Origin: 55-13 sp964501275
GTDB lineage: Bacteria; Armatimonadota; Fimbriimonadia; Fimbriimonadales; Fimbriimonadaceae
Length of the DNA stretch: 64,000 bases
Assembly (NCBI GenBank): GCA_964501275.1
Contig: CAZCSP010000015.1
Coordinates: forward strand, 19,194-83,193
Direction of reading: 5' to 3'
In this document: positions 16,745 to 25,100 of the stretch, one piece after another
Numbering within the stretch: the first letter of the stretch is position 1
Layout: every line of letters begins with the position of its first letter
Translations under genes and position numbers: made by a program
Notes under the pieces: model-generated
Seen by the model: only the letters and a program-made list of their open reading frames with translations
Told to the model about the DNA's origin: nothing
The model's database searches: none

Positions 16745-16812
16745 TTGTCACCCAAAAACCCAAAACCCAGTGCCCAACGCCAAACACCCAATGCCTAACA
16801 CCCAACGCCTCC
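16745..16812. repeat. A-type repeat between frr and the four-helix-bundle gene
   Basis: CCCAAAAACCCAAAACCCAG, then GCCCAACGCCAAACACCCAATGCC and CTAACACCCAACGCC, directly after the frr stop. Matches the telomere-like A motif found elsewhere in the window. Confidence 0.75.
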
Positions 16813-17373
16813 CTACACCGTCATCAACTCGGCCTCTTTCTTCTTCCCAACCTCATCCGCCTGATGCACGAACGTGTCCGTCAGCTTCTGAACCTTCCCC
16901 TCATTCCCCTTCACGTCGTCCTCCGTGATCTCCTTCTTTTTCTCCAGAGCCTTCAGATGATCGATCGCCTCTCGGCGCGCATTCCGAATGGAGACGCGGC
17001 AGTGCTCGGTCCGCGCATGGACCTGCTTGACCATGTCCTTCCTTCGCTCCTCCGTCATCTGGGGGAAATTCAGCCGAATGCCGCCGCCGTCGTTGACCGG
17101 GCTGATGCCCAGGTCGCTCTTCAGGATTGCCCGCTCGATGAGGGGGATCATCGACTTGTCGTAGGGTTGGATGTAGAGTTGGCGAGGCTCAGGGACGCTC
17201 ACGTTTGCCACCTGGCTGACCGGTGTATCGGTCCCGTAGTAATCCACATGGACCCGCTCCAGAACTGCCGTCGTGGCCCGACCGGTGCGATAGGTTCCAA
17301 AGTCGTGCGACATCGCGTCGATCGCCGCTTTCATCTTATGCTCTGCTTCCTGCAAAATTTGGTGTACTGACAT
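16813..17373 (-). CDS. frr: Ribosome recycling factor
   Basis: A 186-residue, full-length RRF that, with EF-G, splits the post-termination ribosome. Visible motifs: FGTYRTGRATTAVLERVHVDYYG, VSVPEPRQLYIQPYDKSMI, LGISPVNDGGGIRLNFPQMTEERRKDMVK and the coiled helix ending DEVGKKKEAEL. The ATG directly follows the pyrH stop (TAAATG), and the ribosome site GGAGGAG lies in the last pyrH codons, so the two are cotranslated. Confidence 0.97.
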   Translation of the reverse strand: MSVHQILQEAEHKMKAAIDAMSHDFGTYRTGRATTAVLERVHVDYYGTDTPVSQVANVSVPEPRQLYIQPYDKSMIPLIERAILKSDLGISPVNDGGGIRLNFPQMTEERRKDMVKQVHARTEHCRVSIRNARREAIDHLKALEKKKEITEDDVKGNEGKVQKLTDTFVHQADEVGKKKEAELMTV

Positions 17374-18099
17374 TTACTCTCCTCCGACGAGAGTGCCTTC
17401 GTTTTGGCCTTGAACAGCCGCCACCAAGGCGCCCGGTTTGTTGAAGTCTAACACGATCACCGGCAAGCGATGTTCCCGGCACATGGTGAAAGCCGTCTGA
17501 TCCATCACCGCCAACCGCTTCGAGATCGCCTCCGAATACTCCAGCGTTTCATACTTCACCGCATCCGAATGCTTCTTGGGATCCTTGTCGTAGATTCCAT
17601 CGACCTTGGTCGCCTTGATCAAAACCTCGGCATCGATCTCCAAAGCCCGAAGCACGGCGGCGGTGTCGGTGGTGAAGTAGGGATTCCCCGTCCCGGCGGC
17701 GAAGACCACCACCCGATCCTTCTCCAAGTGCCGCACTGCGCGGCGACGGATAAAACTCTCTGCCACTTGGGAAATGGCGATGGCGCTCTGCACCCGCACC
17801 TGAACCCCGGTTTTTTCGATAGCCGATAGGAGACCTAATGAATTCATAAGGGTTCCTAACATTCCCATCTGGTCGGCTACCGACCGGTCGATTCCCCCTT
17901 CCGCCGAGAACTGCTCGCCCCGAACAAAGTTCCCGCCGCCCACCACAATTGCCATCTCGATCCCCAAATGGTGAACCTGCGCGATCTCGTTTGCGATGTA
18001 GTTGAGAATCTGGGGGCTGAGGCCAAAACCTTCGCCTCCCGCAAGGGCCTCTCCGCTAAGCTTGAGGAGGATACGGCGAAAAGGTCTGCGCTCTATCAT
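17374..18099 (-). CDS. pyrH: Uridylate kinase
   Basis: UMP kinase of the amino-acid-kinase fold, making UDP for RNA, DNA and cell-wall precursors. Motifs: RILLKLSGEALAG (ATP loop), VVGGGNFVRGEQ, DQMGMLGTLMNSLGL, GTGNPYFTTDTAAVLRALE and KATKVDGIYDKDPKK. The ATG at 18099 (MIERRPFRRILLK) gives the usual N-terminus, 241 residues. A TTG at 18147, eight bases after GAGGAG, would add 16 basic residues and is a real alternative. First gene of the pyrH-frr-uppS cluster. Confidence 0.95.
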   Translation of the reverse strand: MIERRPFRRILLKLSGEALAGGEGFGLSPQILNYIANEIAQVHHLGIEMAIVVGGGNFVRGEQFSAEGGIDRSVADQMGMLGTLMNSLGLLSAIEKTGVQVRVQSAIAISQVAESFIRRRAVRHLEKDRVVVFAAGTGNPYFTTDTAAVLRALEIDAEVLIKATKVDGIYDKDPKKHSDAVKYETLEYSEAISKRLAVMDQTAFTMCREHRLPVIVLDFNKPGALVAAVQGQNEGTLVGGE

Positions 18100-18161
18100 T
18101 CCAAAGGCGGAGCGTACCTTTTTGCGAGAACCTTTTCCCCTCTTCAACAGTCAAACTCCTC

Positions 18162-19019
18162 ATGATTCGAACAGGGATCGCATTTGTCGCTGTCGCCATG
18201 GCCGTATCGACCGGCTATGGGCAGGCGTTGACCGCTTCTGAGACCGAGGTCGATATGGCCTTCAAGTACCTGCGGTCCGAACCGAAGGTCCTTTTCCGTC
18301 TGATCGGCAACGAAACTCTGGGAACCGCGACCACGCCGATCACAACCGACCTCTTCTGGGACCGCCCATTTCCCTCCACCGCCCAGGATATGAAGTTGGA
18401 GCTTCTGGAAGGCCGCAACGGCATTTGGACGAACCGAATTGTGGCCGACGGCCGCCATGTCTGGGGAATCAACCTGCTTCGAGACACCTACTCCACGGCC
18501 CGCTACGGCTCCTACGCCGCCGCCAAGCCCGAGGACTACGAGCAGAACGGCCTTCAATCGTTGAATGTCCACACTACAGGCCAAAGCACGTTGTTGGCCC
18601 GGATGGCGCGCGAGATTTGGGCTGGTATCGACGCCATTTACCGTCCCTGGATCCCTGCCTCAAGCAACCGGGGCGAATTCACCGTGTCCGGCGCAGGCGG
18701 GACCGAAGCCGATCCCGTGGTGCCAGCCAGGGAATACGTCTCCAGCGGCACCAAGAAGTTCCACATGTACTGGCTCAGCAAGGCTGGCACCTACACCCGT
18801 TCCCTGGTCTTTGAGCTAAACCATGACTCCGACACCGACACCTGGAAGCTGGGTGCGATTTACTACTCAGATGTATCCAAAGTCGGCGCGACCACCAAGT
18901 TGGTGGACTGGAAAGTGGATATCTACACTGGCACTCTCCCCACCGCCGGAAATTTCACCTACACCCCTTCCGCCACCGCCCGAGCCATCGCCAGCCCTAA
19001 GCCTAACGGGGGAGGGTAG
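18162..19019 (+). CDS. Secreted protein of unknown function
   Basis: A 285-residue protein with a signal peptide (RTGIAFVAVAMAVSTGYGQA). The mature part is rich in beta strands and aromatic residues (MYWLSKAGTYTRSLVFEL, WKLGAIYYSDVSKV, WKVDIYTG), suggesting a beta-sandwich or LolA-like clam, but I recognise no family. It starts only 62 bases from the divergent pyrH start and ends in an A-type repeat. No clear ribosome site. Confidence 0.65.
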   Translation: MIRTGIAFVAVAMAVSTGYGQALTASETEVDMAFKYLRSEPKVLFRLIGNETLGTATTPITTDLFWDRPFPSTAQDMKLELLEGRNGIWTNRIVADGRHVWGINLLRDTYSTARYGSYAAAKPEDYEQNGLQSLNVHTTGQSTLLARMAREIWAGIDAIYRPWIPASSNRGEFTVSGAGGTEADPVVPAREYVSSGTKKFHMYWLSKAGTYTRSLVFELNHDSDTDTWKLGAIYYSDVSKVGATTKLVDWKVDIYTGTLPTAGNFTYTPSATARAIASPKPNGGG

Positions 19020-19115
19020 GGCGTTGGGCATTTGGTTTTAGGTTTTGGGTTTTGGGTGATATGACTGATTGGTCCGATCAGTCATATCAGCTTAGCGCCG
19101 CAACGCCCTAACGCC
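19019..19115. repeat. A/B/C repeat with a perfect 13-bp hairpin
   Basis: TTGGTTTTAGGTTTTGGGTT (A) is followed by TGATATGACTGAT (19057-19069), a 7-base loop and ATCAGTCATATCA (19077-19089), a perfect B-type stem, then GCGCCGCAACGCCCTAACGC (C). It lies at the 3' ends of both the secreted gene and the helix-turn-helix gene. Confidence 0.8.
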
Positions 19116-19435
19116 GTCCAACACAGCCGTCGCCAATTTCGACTTTCGCCCCGCCCATCCTTCTTCGGTTGATGAGTTCCAGTGCCAACCTGGATCGGCA
19201 CACCGACAACCTCCGCTTAGCGCAGGACCCTCGCGAACGACATCTTGGAAGGGTCGTTCTCCATCCGGGCAATGACAGTTTGGCTTGTCCCAAGTTCCTC
19301 CGCGACCTCCCGCTCAATGAGGCCCAACCGAACCCGCTCATCGACCAAGGCTCCCATAATCCGAACCGGTTCCCAAATCCCGACAAAGCCAGGTTGGGGC
19401 ATCGCCGCTTCGTTCAATCTGTGTAGGTAATCCAT
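19082..19435 (-). pseudogene. Helix-turn-helix (XRE-like) protein interrupted by an in-frame TAA
   Basis: From the ATG at 19435 (preceded by GAAGGGG) the frame reads 72 codons with a clear XRE-type helix-turn-helix (RVRLGLIEREVAEELGTSQ, then TVIARMEND), then meets TAA at 19217-19219. The same frame then continues AEVVGVPIQVGTGTHQPKK, which is exactly how related antitoxin-like regulators go on after the RVLRxA helix. So one codon (probably Tyr) has become a stop. The open continuation ends at 19082 in repeat sequence. The truncated 72-residue form may still fold as a DNA-binding domain. A sequencing error is possible. Confidence 0.65.
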
Positions 19436-19495
19436 GTTGGCCCCTTCCATATGTTCCCTACGCCTATCATCCTCGATCGCCAACAGCCCAATGCC

Positions 19496-19927
19496 CTAAT
19501 GCCGCAACGCCGTTACACCGTCCAAAAACTCATCCCAAGCCTCCTCGGTAGACAACCCCTTCATCACTATCCGAGCCCGACCATCCCTAACCACGGCGGC
19601 AAAGGCCGACTCAGGGCGGTCGGGTTGGATGAGGTCTCGCCAGGCGGAGACATTTTCGTAGACCACAAACGACCGGTCGATTCGGCTGGGCGGCACGATG
19701 GATTCCAAGAGTGTGGCGTCATCCGATCCCGGAGCCTCCAAAAAGAAAGCTTGCACCCAAGGAACATCCGGCGCATCCGCCGCCAACAACCGCTCCCAAA
19801 CGGCCATCTGGGCAATCGCCCGAAAGTCAAAGCCACCAAGGATTACATCGAACTCGACTCCCAGCGACAGGGCAGGAAAATCAAGGTCGCGAGCCAACAA
19901 AGTCCGATAAGCCTCCCGCCAAACCAC
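19496..19927 (-). CDS. Protein of unknown function, thioredoxin-like pattern without cysteines
   Basis: A 143-residue acidic protein with alternating strands and helices (MAVWERLLAADAPDVPWVQA, FAAVVRDGRARIVMKGLSTE), suggestive of a thioredoxin-like fold but lacking any CxxC; I recognise no family. It starts at GTG 19927, five bases after a perfect TATAAT, so it is probably leaderless. Its last residues (TALRH) fall in a C-type repeat. It lies upstream of the broken helix-turn-helix gene on the same strand and beside a 28-bp inverted repeat. Confidence 0.6.
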   Translation of the reverse strand: MVWREAYRTLLARDLDFPALSLGVEFDVILGGFDFRAIAQMAVWERLLAADAPDVPWVQAFFLEAPGSDDATLLESIVPPSRIDRSFVVYENVSAWRDLIQPDRPESAFAAVVRDGRARIVMKGLSTEEAWDEFLDGVTALRH

Positions 19928-19932
19928 ACCCG

Positions 19933-19938
19933 ATTATA
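19933..19938 (-). promoter_or_regulatory. -10 box TATAAT, leaderless start
   Basis: Perfect TATAAT on the minus strand, five bases before the GTG at 19927. No ribosome binding site is possible between them. Confidence 0.65.
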
Positions 19939-19946
19939 GGCCCCCC

Positions 19947-20063
19947 TGGGATCGCCGAATTCATTCGGCAACCGACTTATAGTTGGAAGCAGCCCGTAGT
20001 GACTATCCTCGCTAAGACATCATCAGACTACAAGCCGGTTGCCGAATGAATTCGGCGATCCCA
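19947..20063. repeat. Perfect 28-bp inverted repeat between divergent genes
   Basis: Arms 19947-19974 and 20036-20063 are exact reverse complements over 28 bases, beginning TGGGATCGCCGAATTC. Each arm itself holds a small GCCGAA/TTCGGC hairpin. The centre is 61 bases and has no gene. It could be a MITE or a regulatory cruciform in the gap between the 143-residue gene and the MATE transporter. Confidence 0.75.
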
Positions 20064-20128
20064 GGCCGATCCCAGAGGGTCCCTTCTTCCCTACTCCCCT
20101 TTCCCACCCCCAGGTACCCTATACCCTC

Positions 20129-21529
20129 ATGGCCCAACTGGCCGAATCCCCTCCGCCTCAGATAAGGAAGTCGCTGGAAAAACCCGCGCGAATCGTTTGG
20201 GCGCTGGCTTGGCCTGCGGTGGCTTTGAACTCCTTGCAGGTGGTCAACACCCTGCTGGACCGGTTCTTCCTTGGACACCTGCCACAATCCGCATTCACCG
20301 CGGTTGGCGGGGCGATCAGCGCTACCTTTTTGACCTTCTCCATCGCCATGGCCCTCTCCACCGGCGCCACCGCCATCGTGGCTCGAGCCTTTGGCGCGGG
20401 AGACCAGGCGGAGTACCGACAGGCTAGCCGCCAAGCCTTTGGCCTGGCCTGGATGGCGGGGGTTATCTGTGGACTGCTGACCATCGTCACCGCCCCCCTG
20501 ATGGCCCACACCATGCTGCCCCCCACCGACCAAGAGGCGATCCGGCTGATGGCGGCCTACCTGGTGGCGTTCGGTTGCGGACTCCCCGCTATCTTCATCA
20601 TCCAGACCTTGGCGGGCTCTCTGCGCGGGATCGGCGACACCAAAAGCCCAATGGTCATCTCAGGCCTCCAAATCCTCCTCCACATCATCCTCAACGTCCT
20701 CTTCATCTTCCCCACCCGACAGGTCGGCTTGATCACCATGCCTGGCCTCGGCCTGGGAGTGGTGGGAGCGGCGACGGCCCTGGCAGTGAGCGCCTGGATG
20801 TCCGCAATCATCTACTCCTTCTACTGCCGCCGAACTCCTCTCGGCCAAGCGGCCTCCTTCCACATTCCGCTGAAGGACTGGACCCGCCGCATCCTCAAGA
20901 TCGCGATTCCGGCGGCGACCATGGCGATCTTGCGGGTGCTGTCCTTGGCCGCATTTTCGTTCATGCTGAAATTCGTTCCGAACAATAGCGTGGCAATCGC
21001 GACTCTCCCCGTGGCGTTCGGCATCGAGTCCATCATGTTTATGCCCTCCTTCGGCTTGGCGATGGCGGCCTCGGCGCTGGTAGGTCAGAGCCTGGGGATG
21101 AAGGACCCGGATCGGGCGGAGAGGCTGGGCTGGATCGCCTCGCACCACGGCGCACTGGTCACCCTCGCCCTCTCCATCCCGATCTTCATTTTCGCCCCCC
21201 AGATCGGCGGCGCCCTCTTGGACCACAAGCCCGAGTTGGTTGCCGAGGTCACCACTTTCCTACGCTACCTCTGCGTCACCGAAGTCCTATTCGCCTACGC
21301 GATGGTCATCGTCGGCGCGATGCAGGGGGCCGGAGATACGGTGCGCCCGCTATGGATATCCATCATCTCCCTCTGGGGTCTCCGAGTCCCCCTCGCCTAC
21401 ATCCTCGCCATCCTCGTCGGCATGGGCTCCACCGGGGCCTGGATCGCCATGTCCGTCACCCAAGGCATCCAAGGGGTGCTGTGTCTGATCGTCTTCAAAC
21501 AGGGCGGTTGGAAGACGAAGAAGGTTTAG
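20129..21529 (+). CDS. MATE family efflux transporter
   Basis: A 466-residue, twelve-segment membrane exporter of the multidrug and toxin extrusion family, normally driven by Na+ or H+. Motifs: LAWPAVALNSLQVVNTLLDRFFLG at the first helix, GAISATFLTFSIAMALSTGATAIVARAFGAGD, and in the second half FGIESIMFMPSFGLAMAASALVGQSLGM and GAMQGAGDT. The start MAQLAESPPPQIRK is preferred; reading further upstream only adds Pro-rich sequence from the inverted-repeat region. Substrate unknown. Confidence 0.93.
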   Translation: MAQLAESPPPQIRKSLEKPARIVWALAWPAVALNSLQVVNTLLDRFFLGHLPQSAFTAVGGAISATFLTFSIAMALSTGATAIVARAFGAGDQAEYRQASRQAFGLAWMAGVICGLLTIVTAPLMAHTMLPPTDQEAIRLMAAYLVAFGCGLPAIFIIQTLAGSLRGIGDTKSPMVISGLQILLHIILNVLFIFPTRQVGLITMPGLGLGVVGAATALAVSAWMSAIIYSFYCRRTPLGQAASFHIPLKDWTRRILKIAIPAATMAILRVLSLAAFSFMLKFVPNNSVAIATLPVAFGIESIMFMPSFGLAMAASALVGQSLGMKDPDRAERLGWIASHHGALVTLALSIPIFIFAPQIGGALLDHKPELVAEVTTFLRYLCVTEVLFAYAMVIVGAMQGAGDTVRPLWISIISLWGLRVPLAYILAILVGMGSTGAWIAMSVTQGIQGVLCLIVFKQGGWKTKKV

Positions 21530-21757
21530 GCAGGGTGCGGGGTTTTGGGTGTTCAGGCGCCCGTTGACGGGACCCAGCAAAGTCGGCGATGACCAGATGG
21601 AAAACGGAGAGATGTTGTAGCCTGTAGTTCCTGGCACCGGTTCTACGAAACTAATTCAGACGGCTCCAAAGCAAGGTGAGGCGTGACTTTGGGCATAGTC
21701 TAAGCAAGCTTGAAGCACACGCCGCTTCAATTCGTTCACAATCTGAAACGCCATAAC

Positions 21758-23641
21758 ATGAGCGAAAAACAAGGGTTCTCGTGGGGGAGTTTTCGACGCC
21801 TGCTTTTAGGCAAGCCGATCCCCACATCCAAGGCCAGCCACGAGAGGCTTTCCCCGGCTCTTGGCCTCCCCGTTTTCGCCTCCGACGCCCTCTCCTCTGT
21901 CGCCTACGCTACCGAAGCCATCCTTGCTATTTTGATTCTGGCATCGGCGTCGGCGCTGGCTTACCAGATTTGGATATCTCTGGCCGTCGGCGGGCTCATC
22001 TTGATCGTCGCCCTGTCCTACCAAACCACGATCCAGGCCTATCCGGACGGCGGCGGGGCTTACACCGTTGCCACCGACAACCTGGGACCGAGAGTGGGGA
22101 TGGTCGCGGGCGCAGCGCTGATGATCGACTATGTGCTAACCGTAGCCGTTGCGGTCTCGGCGGGCGCGGCGGCGATTTCGTCAGCCTATCCGATATTGCA
22201 CGAGTACCTGGTCCCACTCTCCCTTCTCGGCATCGCCGGAGTCATGCTGATGAACCTTCGCGGGACGAAAGAAGCGGCGTGGTTTTTTGCCATTCCCACT
22301 TACGGGTTCATCCTCTCCATCATCATCATGCTGGTTTTTGCCGCAATCAAGGGGGCCAGCACCCCCGCCGGCATCCCCGAGGTGGTGGCAGAGACCAAGA
22401 ACGGACAGAGCCTGGTGGGGATGGGGATTGGCCTCCCGATCTGGTTCATCATCCTTCGCTCATTTGCGGCCGGGTGTACCGCTCTAACTGGGATCGAGGC
22501 GGTAAGCGACGGCGTACACGCCTTCGAGCGGCCCCAAGTCAAGAACGCCAACGTCACGCTCCTTTGGATGGCGATCATCCTGATGACTCTCTTCCTAGGC
22601 GTGGGTTTGGTGGTGCAGCACATTCCCTCCATCAGCTTGCACCACACCAACAACCCCGAATTCCGCACCGTCATCTCGCAGATTGCGGCCTGGGCGTTTG
22701 GGAGCGCCAACCACCCGCTCTACTACTTCGTCCAGTTCTCGACCTTCGCTATCCTGGTCCTCGCCGCGAACACCGCCTTCGCCGACTTCCCCCGCCTTTC
22801 CAGCACCATCGCCCGCGACGGATTCCTTCCCCGCCCCCTGGCTCGGCAGGGCGACCGGCTGGTGTTCCACAACGGCATCATTATCCTGGCGATCGCGGCC
22901 GGGGTCTTGGTCTATGCGTTCCATGGGCAGTTGGGCGGACTGCTTCCGCTCTATGCCGTCGGCGTCTTCACCGCTTTCAGCCTGAGCCAGGTGGGCATGG
23001 TGGTCTATTGGCGTAAACATCGGCCCGATGGTTGGCGGCGGAAGTGGGCGCTCAATTTGGTAGGATCCATCCTCTGCATCGGCGTTCTCTTGATCATCGC
23101 GATCACCAAATTCACTACTGGCGCATGGCTCATTCTCCTCCTCTTGCCAATGGCAGTCATGTTGTTCGCCGCCATCAGGAAGCGATATGAGAGCATCACC
23201 CGCCAATTGGTGATCGGCGACGTTGTTCCACGAATGCCCAGGGGGCACACCTCGCTGCTGCTGGTGCCCAGAGTCCACAACGGCATCCTCGCCGCCCTCA
23301 ACTACGCTCGGCTTACCGACCCGGACTGCCAAGCGATCCATGTCGTTTTAGACGAGCGGCGCATCGGCGATATCCAGGACACCTGGGCGAAATACGGCGC
23401 TAATGTGCCCCTTATCCTCCTCCGTTCTCCCTACCGATCGCTGATCGATCCGGTGCTAGATTACGTCGATGAATTATTAAGTGAGAACAATGAGCAGGTT
23501 ATCACCGTCATAGTCCCAGAGGCGGTGTCGACGAAGTGGTTCCACAAGCTACTTCAGGAGAATGTCGCCCAACAGTTGAAGAACGCCCTCGGGACGCGCC
23601 CCAATGTTGTGGTGACGAACGTGAAGTATTTCTTGAAGTAG
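21758..23641 (+). CDS. APC family permease, KimA-like potassium/amino acid importer
   Basis: A membrane transporter of about 627 residues with twelve segments. The N-terminus (LLLGKPIPTSKASHERLSP, FASDALSSVAYATEAIL) and QAYPDGGGAYTVATDNLG match the KimA/YdaO branch of the APC superfamily, high-affinity K+ importers in Bacillus. A soluble tail of about 150 residues (RMPRGHTSLLLVPRVHNG, YRSLIDPVLDYVDELLSE) is the regulatory domain seen in that family. ATG 21758 is used; a TTG 16 codons upstream is possible. The creatininase gene begins five bases after the stop, so they form an operon. I looked for, and did not find, the c-di-AMP riboswitch that precedes kimA in Bacillus. Confidence 0.88.
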   Translation: MSEKQGFSWGSFRRLLLGKPIPTSKASHERLSPALGLPVFASDALSSVAYATEAILAILILASASALAYQIWISLAVGGLILIVALSYQTTIQAYPDGGGAYTVATDNLGPRVGMVAGAALMIDYVLTVAVAVSAGAAAISSAYPILHEYLVPLSLLGIAGVMLMNLRGTKEAAWFFAIPTYGFILSIIIMLVFAAIKGASTPAGIPEVVAETKNGQSLVGMGIGLPIWFIILRSFAAGCTALTGIEAVSDGVHAFERPQVKNANVTLLWMAIILMTLFLGVGLVVQHIPSISLHHTNNPEFRTVISQIAAWAFGSANHPLYYFVQFSTFAILVLAANTAFADFPRLSSTIARDGFLPRPLARQGDRLVFHNGIIILAIAAGVLVYAFHGQLGGLLPLYAVGVFTAFSLSQVGMVVYWRKHRPDGWRRKWALNLVGSILCIGVLLIIAITKFTTGAWLILLLLPMAVMLFAAIRKRYESITRQLVIGDVVPRMPRGHTSLLLVPRVHNGILAALNYARLTDPDCQAIHVVLDERRIGDIQDTWAKYGANVPLILLRSPYRSLIDPVLDYVDELLSENNEQVITVIVPEAVSTKWFHKLLQENVAQQLKNALGTRPNVVVTNVKYFLK

Positions 23642-23645
23642 AACA

Positions 23646-24407
23646 ATGAGTTATCGATACGGGGAGTTGAAGCCGGCCGAAATGGCGCGGCTTATTAGCG
23701 ACATTGGCGTCGCCGTGCTTCCCATTGGCGCATTGGAGTGGCACGGCGACCACCTGCCCTATGGCGTAGATGGGATCTTGGCCGAGTCCTTTGCCGAGAA
23801 ACTTGCCAAGCGCGTCTCTGGCGTCCTGCTCCCCACGCTTTACACCCCCATGACCACCCTGCCGGAAGGACACTCCCTCTGCGTGCGGAGTGAAATATTC
23901 CGGGGCCTGATCTTCGACCACCTGAACCAGCTGAAAATGATGGGCTTTCGGACGGTCTGTCTGGTAACCGGGCACTCGGCCCAGGGCCATCTGGTGGAAC
24001 TCTACGAAGCGGCCACCGCCTTTATCGGCGCCGAACTCTACGTGATCGCCGCCTCACCCTTGGAGGTCCTGGAGGACGACTCCCTGCTGGACCACGCCGG
24101 TCGCTGGGAGACGGCCCAAATGCTTGCCCTGCGTCCCGACCTGGTGGACCTCTCCACCCTGAATGGCCAAGTGACGCCCAAGGAGTCGGGAGTTTTAGGC
24201 GAAGACCCGCGGTGCGCGAAAGCCGACGAAGCGAAACTGGTGGTGGACCGGGCGCTGGCAGTGTGGGTGAACTGGGTCCAAGAGCCAGACATCCGCGCGA
24301 TTGAAAGGTTCTATGTCCGCCGCATCAAAGCGGTTTCGGAATACCTGGAAGAGTACGCTGCGCTCAGTTGGGAGCAGGCGATGCGCGAGTGGTGGGAAAA
24401 GATTTAA
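23646..24407 (+). CDS. Creatininase family protein
   Basis: A 253-residue metal-dependent amidohydrolase. The metal-binding run is visible as GALEWHGDHLPYGVDG (Glu, His, Asp), then TTLPEGHSLCVRSE, VCLVTGHSAQGHL and GRWETAQMLALRPDLVD (last Glu ligand). The usual N-G-H-G-x-N loop is changed to TGHSAQ, so the substrate is probably not creatinine. Related enzymes open lactams or formamides in cofactor pathways. Immediately follows the KimA-like permease. Confidence 0.87.
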   Translation: MSYRYGELKPAEMARLISDIGVAVLPIGALEWHGDHLPYGVDGILAESFAEKLAKRVSGVLLPTLYTPMTTLPEGHSLCVRSEIFRGLIFDHLNQLKMMGFRTVCLVTGHSAQGHLVELYEAATAFIGAELYVIAASPLEVLEDDSLLDHAGRWETAQMLALRPDLVDLSTLNGQVTPKESGVLGEDPRCAKADEAKLVVDRALAVWVNWVQEPDIRAIERFYVRRIKAVSEYLEEYAALSWEQAMREWWEKI

Positions 24408-24412
24408 CGTGG

Positions 24413-24456
24413 CATGGGCGTTCCCGCCCATGGTTTCCCTGATCGTCCCGGTCAGG
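24413..24456. repeat. F-type double palindrome
   Basis: CATGGGCGTTCCCGCCCATG (24413-24432) is followed by CCTGATCGTCCCGGTCAGG, two hairpins in tandem, just after the creatininase stop. Same architecture as 34707-34751, 63748-63791 and 63911-63954. Confidence 0.7.
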
Positions 24457-24476
24457 TCTCCGAGAGGAAGTTGCCA

Positions 24477-24971
24477 TCAAAAGAGCGAACGCACCCAGCG
24501 CCAGCCGACTCCCGCCCAACCCTCTTCCTTGCTTGCAGACACGGTCACCCGCACGTAAGGCAGTTTCTCATCGGTAATTCCCGAAACAGGATCATATTTA
24601 CCAGAGCAAACCCATAGTGACGTGCCATCTGGGAACTCCCAAGCCTTGGCTTGGGGTTGATCGTACTCTTTGCCGCCCTTGGAAAAAGCCTCTGCACGAG
24701 CAATCTGGATCACCTGCTTATAGTCGGCTTTGTAAACGTACTCCTTGGTTCGCTGTCGTACAGCGGGGCCGTCATCAGAGCAAATACCATGGCCACAGGC
24801 GATCAGACCATCCATGCGCCACCCAAACTCACTGGTCTCATCGCTCAGAGCAACCTTCCCGGCGAGAAAGTCAAAGGAGACATCGGGCGGCGACAAGGAA
24901 TGGACCGTGGTGAAGATGACGCAGGCGGCGCCCACGGCGGCAAGTATCCAACCCCACATCCTCAGCTTCAC
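24477..24971 (-). CDS. Membrane-anchored protein of unknown function
   Basis: A 164-residue protein with one N-terminal membrane helix (MKLRMWGWILAAVGAACVIF) and an extracytoplasmic domain holding three Cys (LIACGHGICSDD, LWVCSGKYDP) and a C-terminal strand pair (LPYVRVTVSASKEEGWAG). I recognise no family. The GTG start at 24971 is chosen because TACAAT ends six bases upstream; the open frame runs further but without start signals. Confidence 0.65.
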   Translation of the reverse strand: MKLRMWGWILAAVGAACVIFTTVHSLSPPDVSFDFLAGKVALSDETSEFGWRMDGLIACGHGICSDDGPAVRQRTKEYVYKADYKQVIQIARAEAFSKGGKEYDQPQAKAWEFPDGTSLWVCSGKYDPVSGITDEKLPYVRVTVSASKEEGWAGVGWRWVRSLF

Positions 24972-24977
24972 ACCCCT

Positions 24978-24983
24978 ATTGTA
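24978..24983 (-). promoter_or_regulatory. -10 box TACAAT, leaderless start
   Basis: TACAAT on the minus strand, six bases before GTG 24971. Confidence 0.55.
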
Positions 24984-25100
24984 ACGGCAAAACCAGCTCC
25001 TGCCCACTCGATGCTGACGCTGACCTGCAATGCCCATCTTCGAAAATCTGCGCCACCTGTGGTTTCCCTCACCCCTCTACGCGGTAGCATTTCCCGCGAT

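Noticed and set aside
21540..21757. c-di-AMP (ydaO) riboswitch before the KimA-like gene
   Set aside because: Looked for the conserved GGGGAACC and GGGTGAA-type blocks and did not find them.
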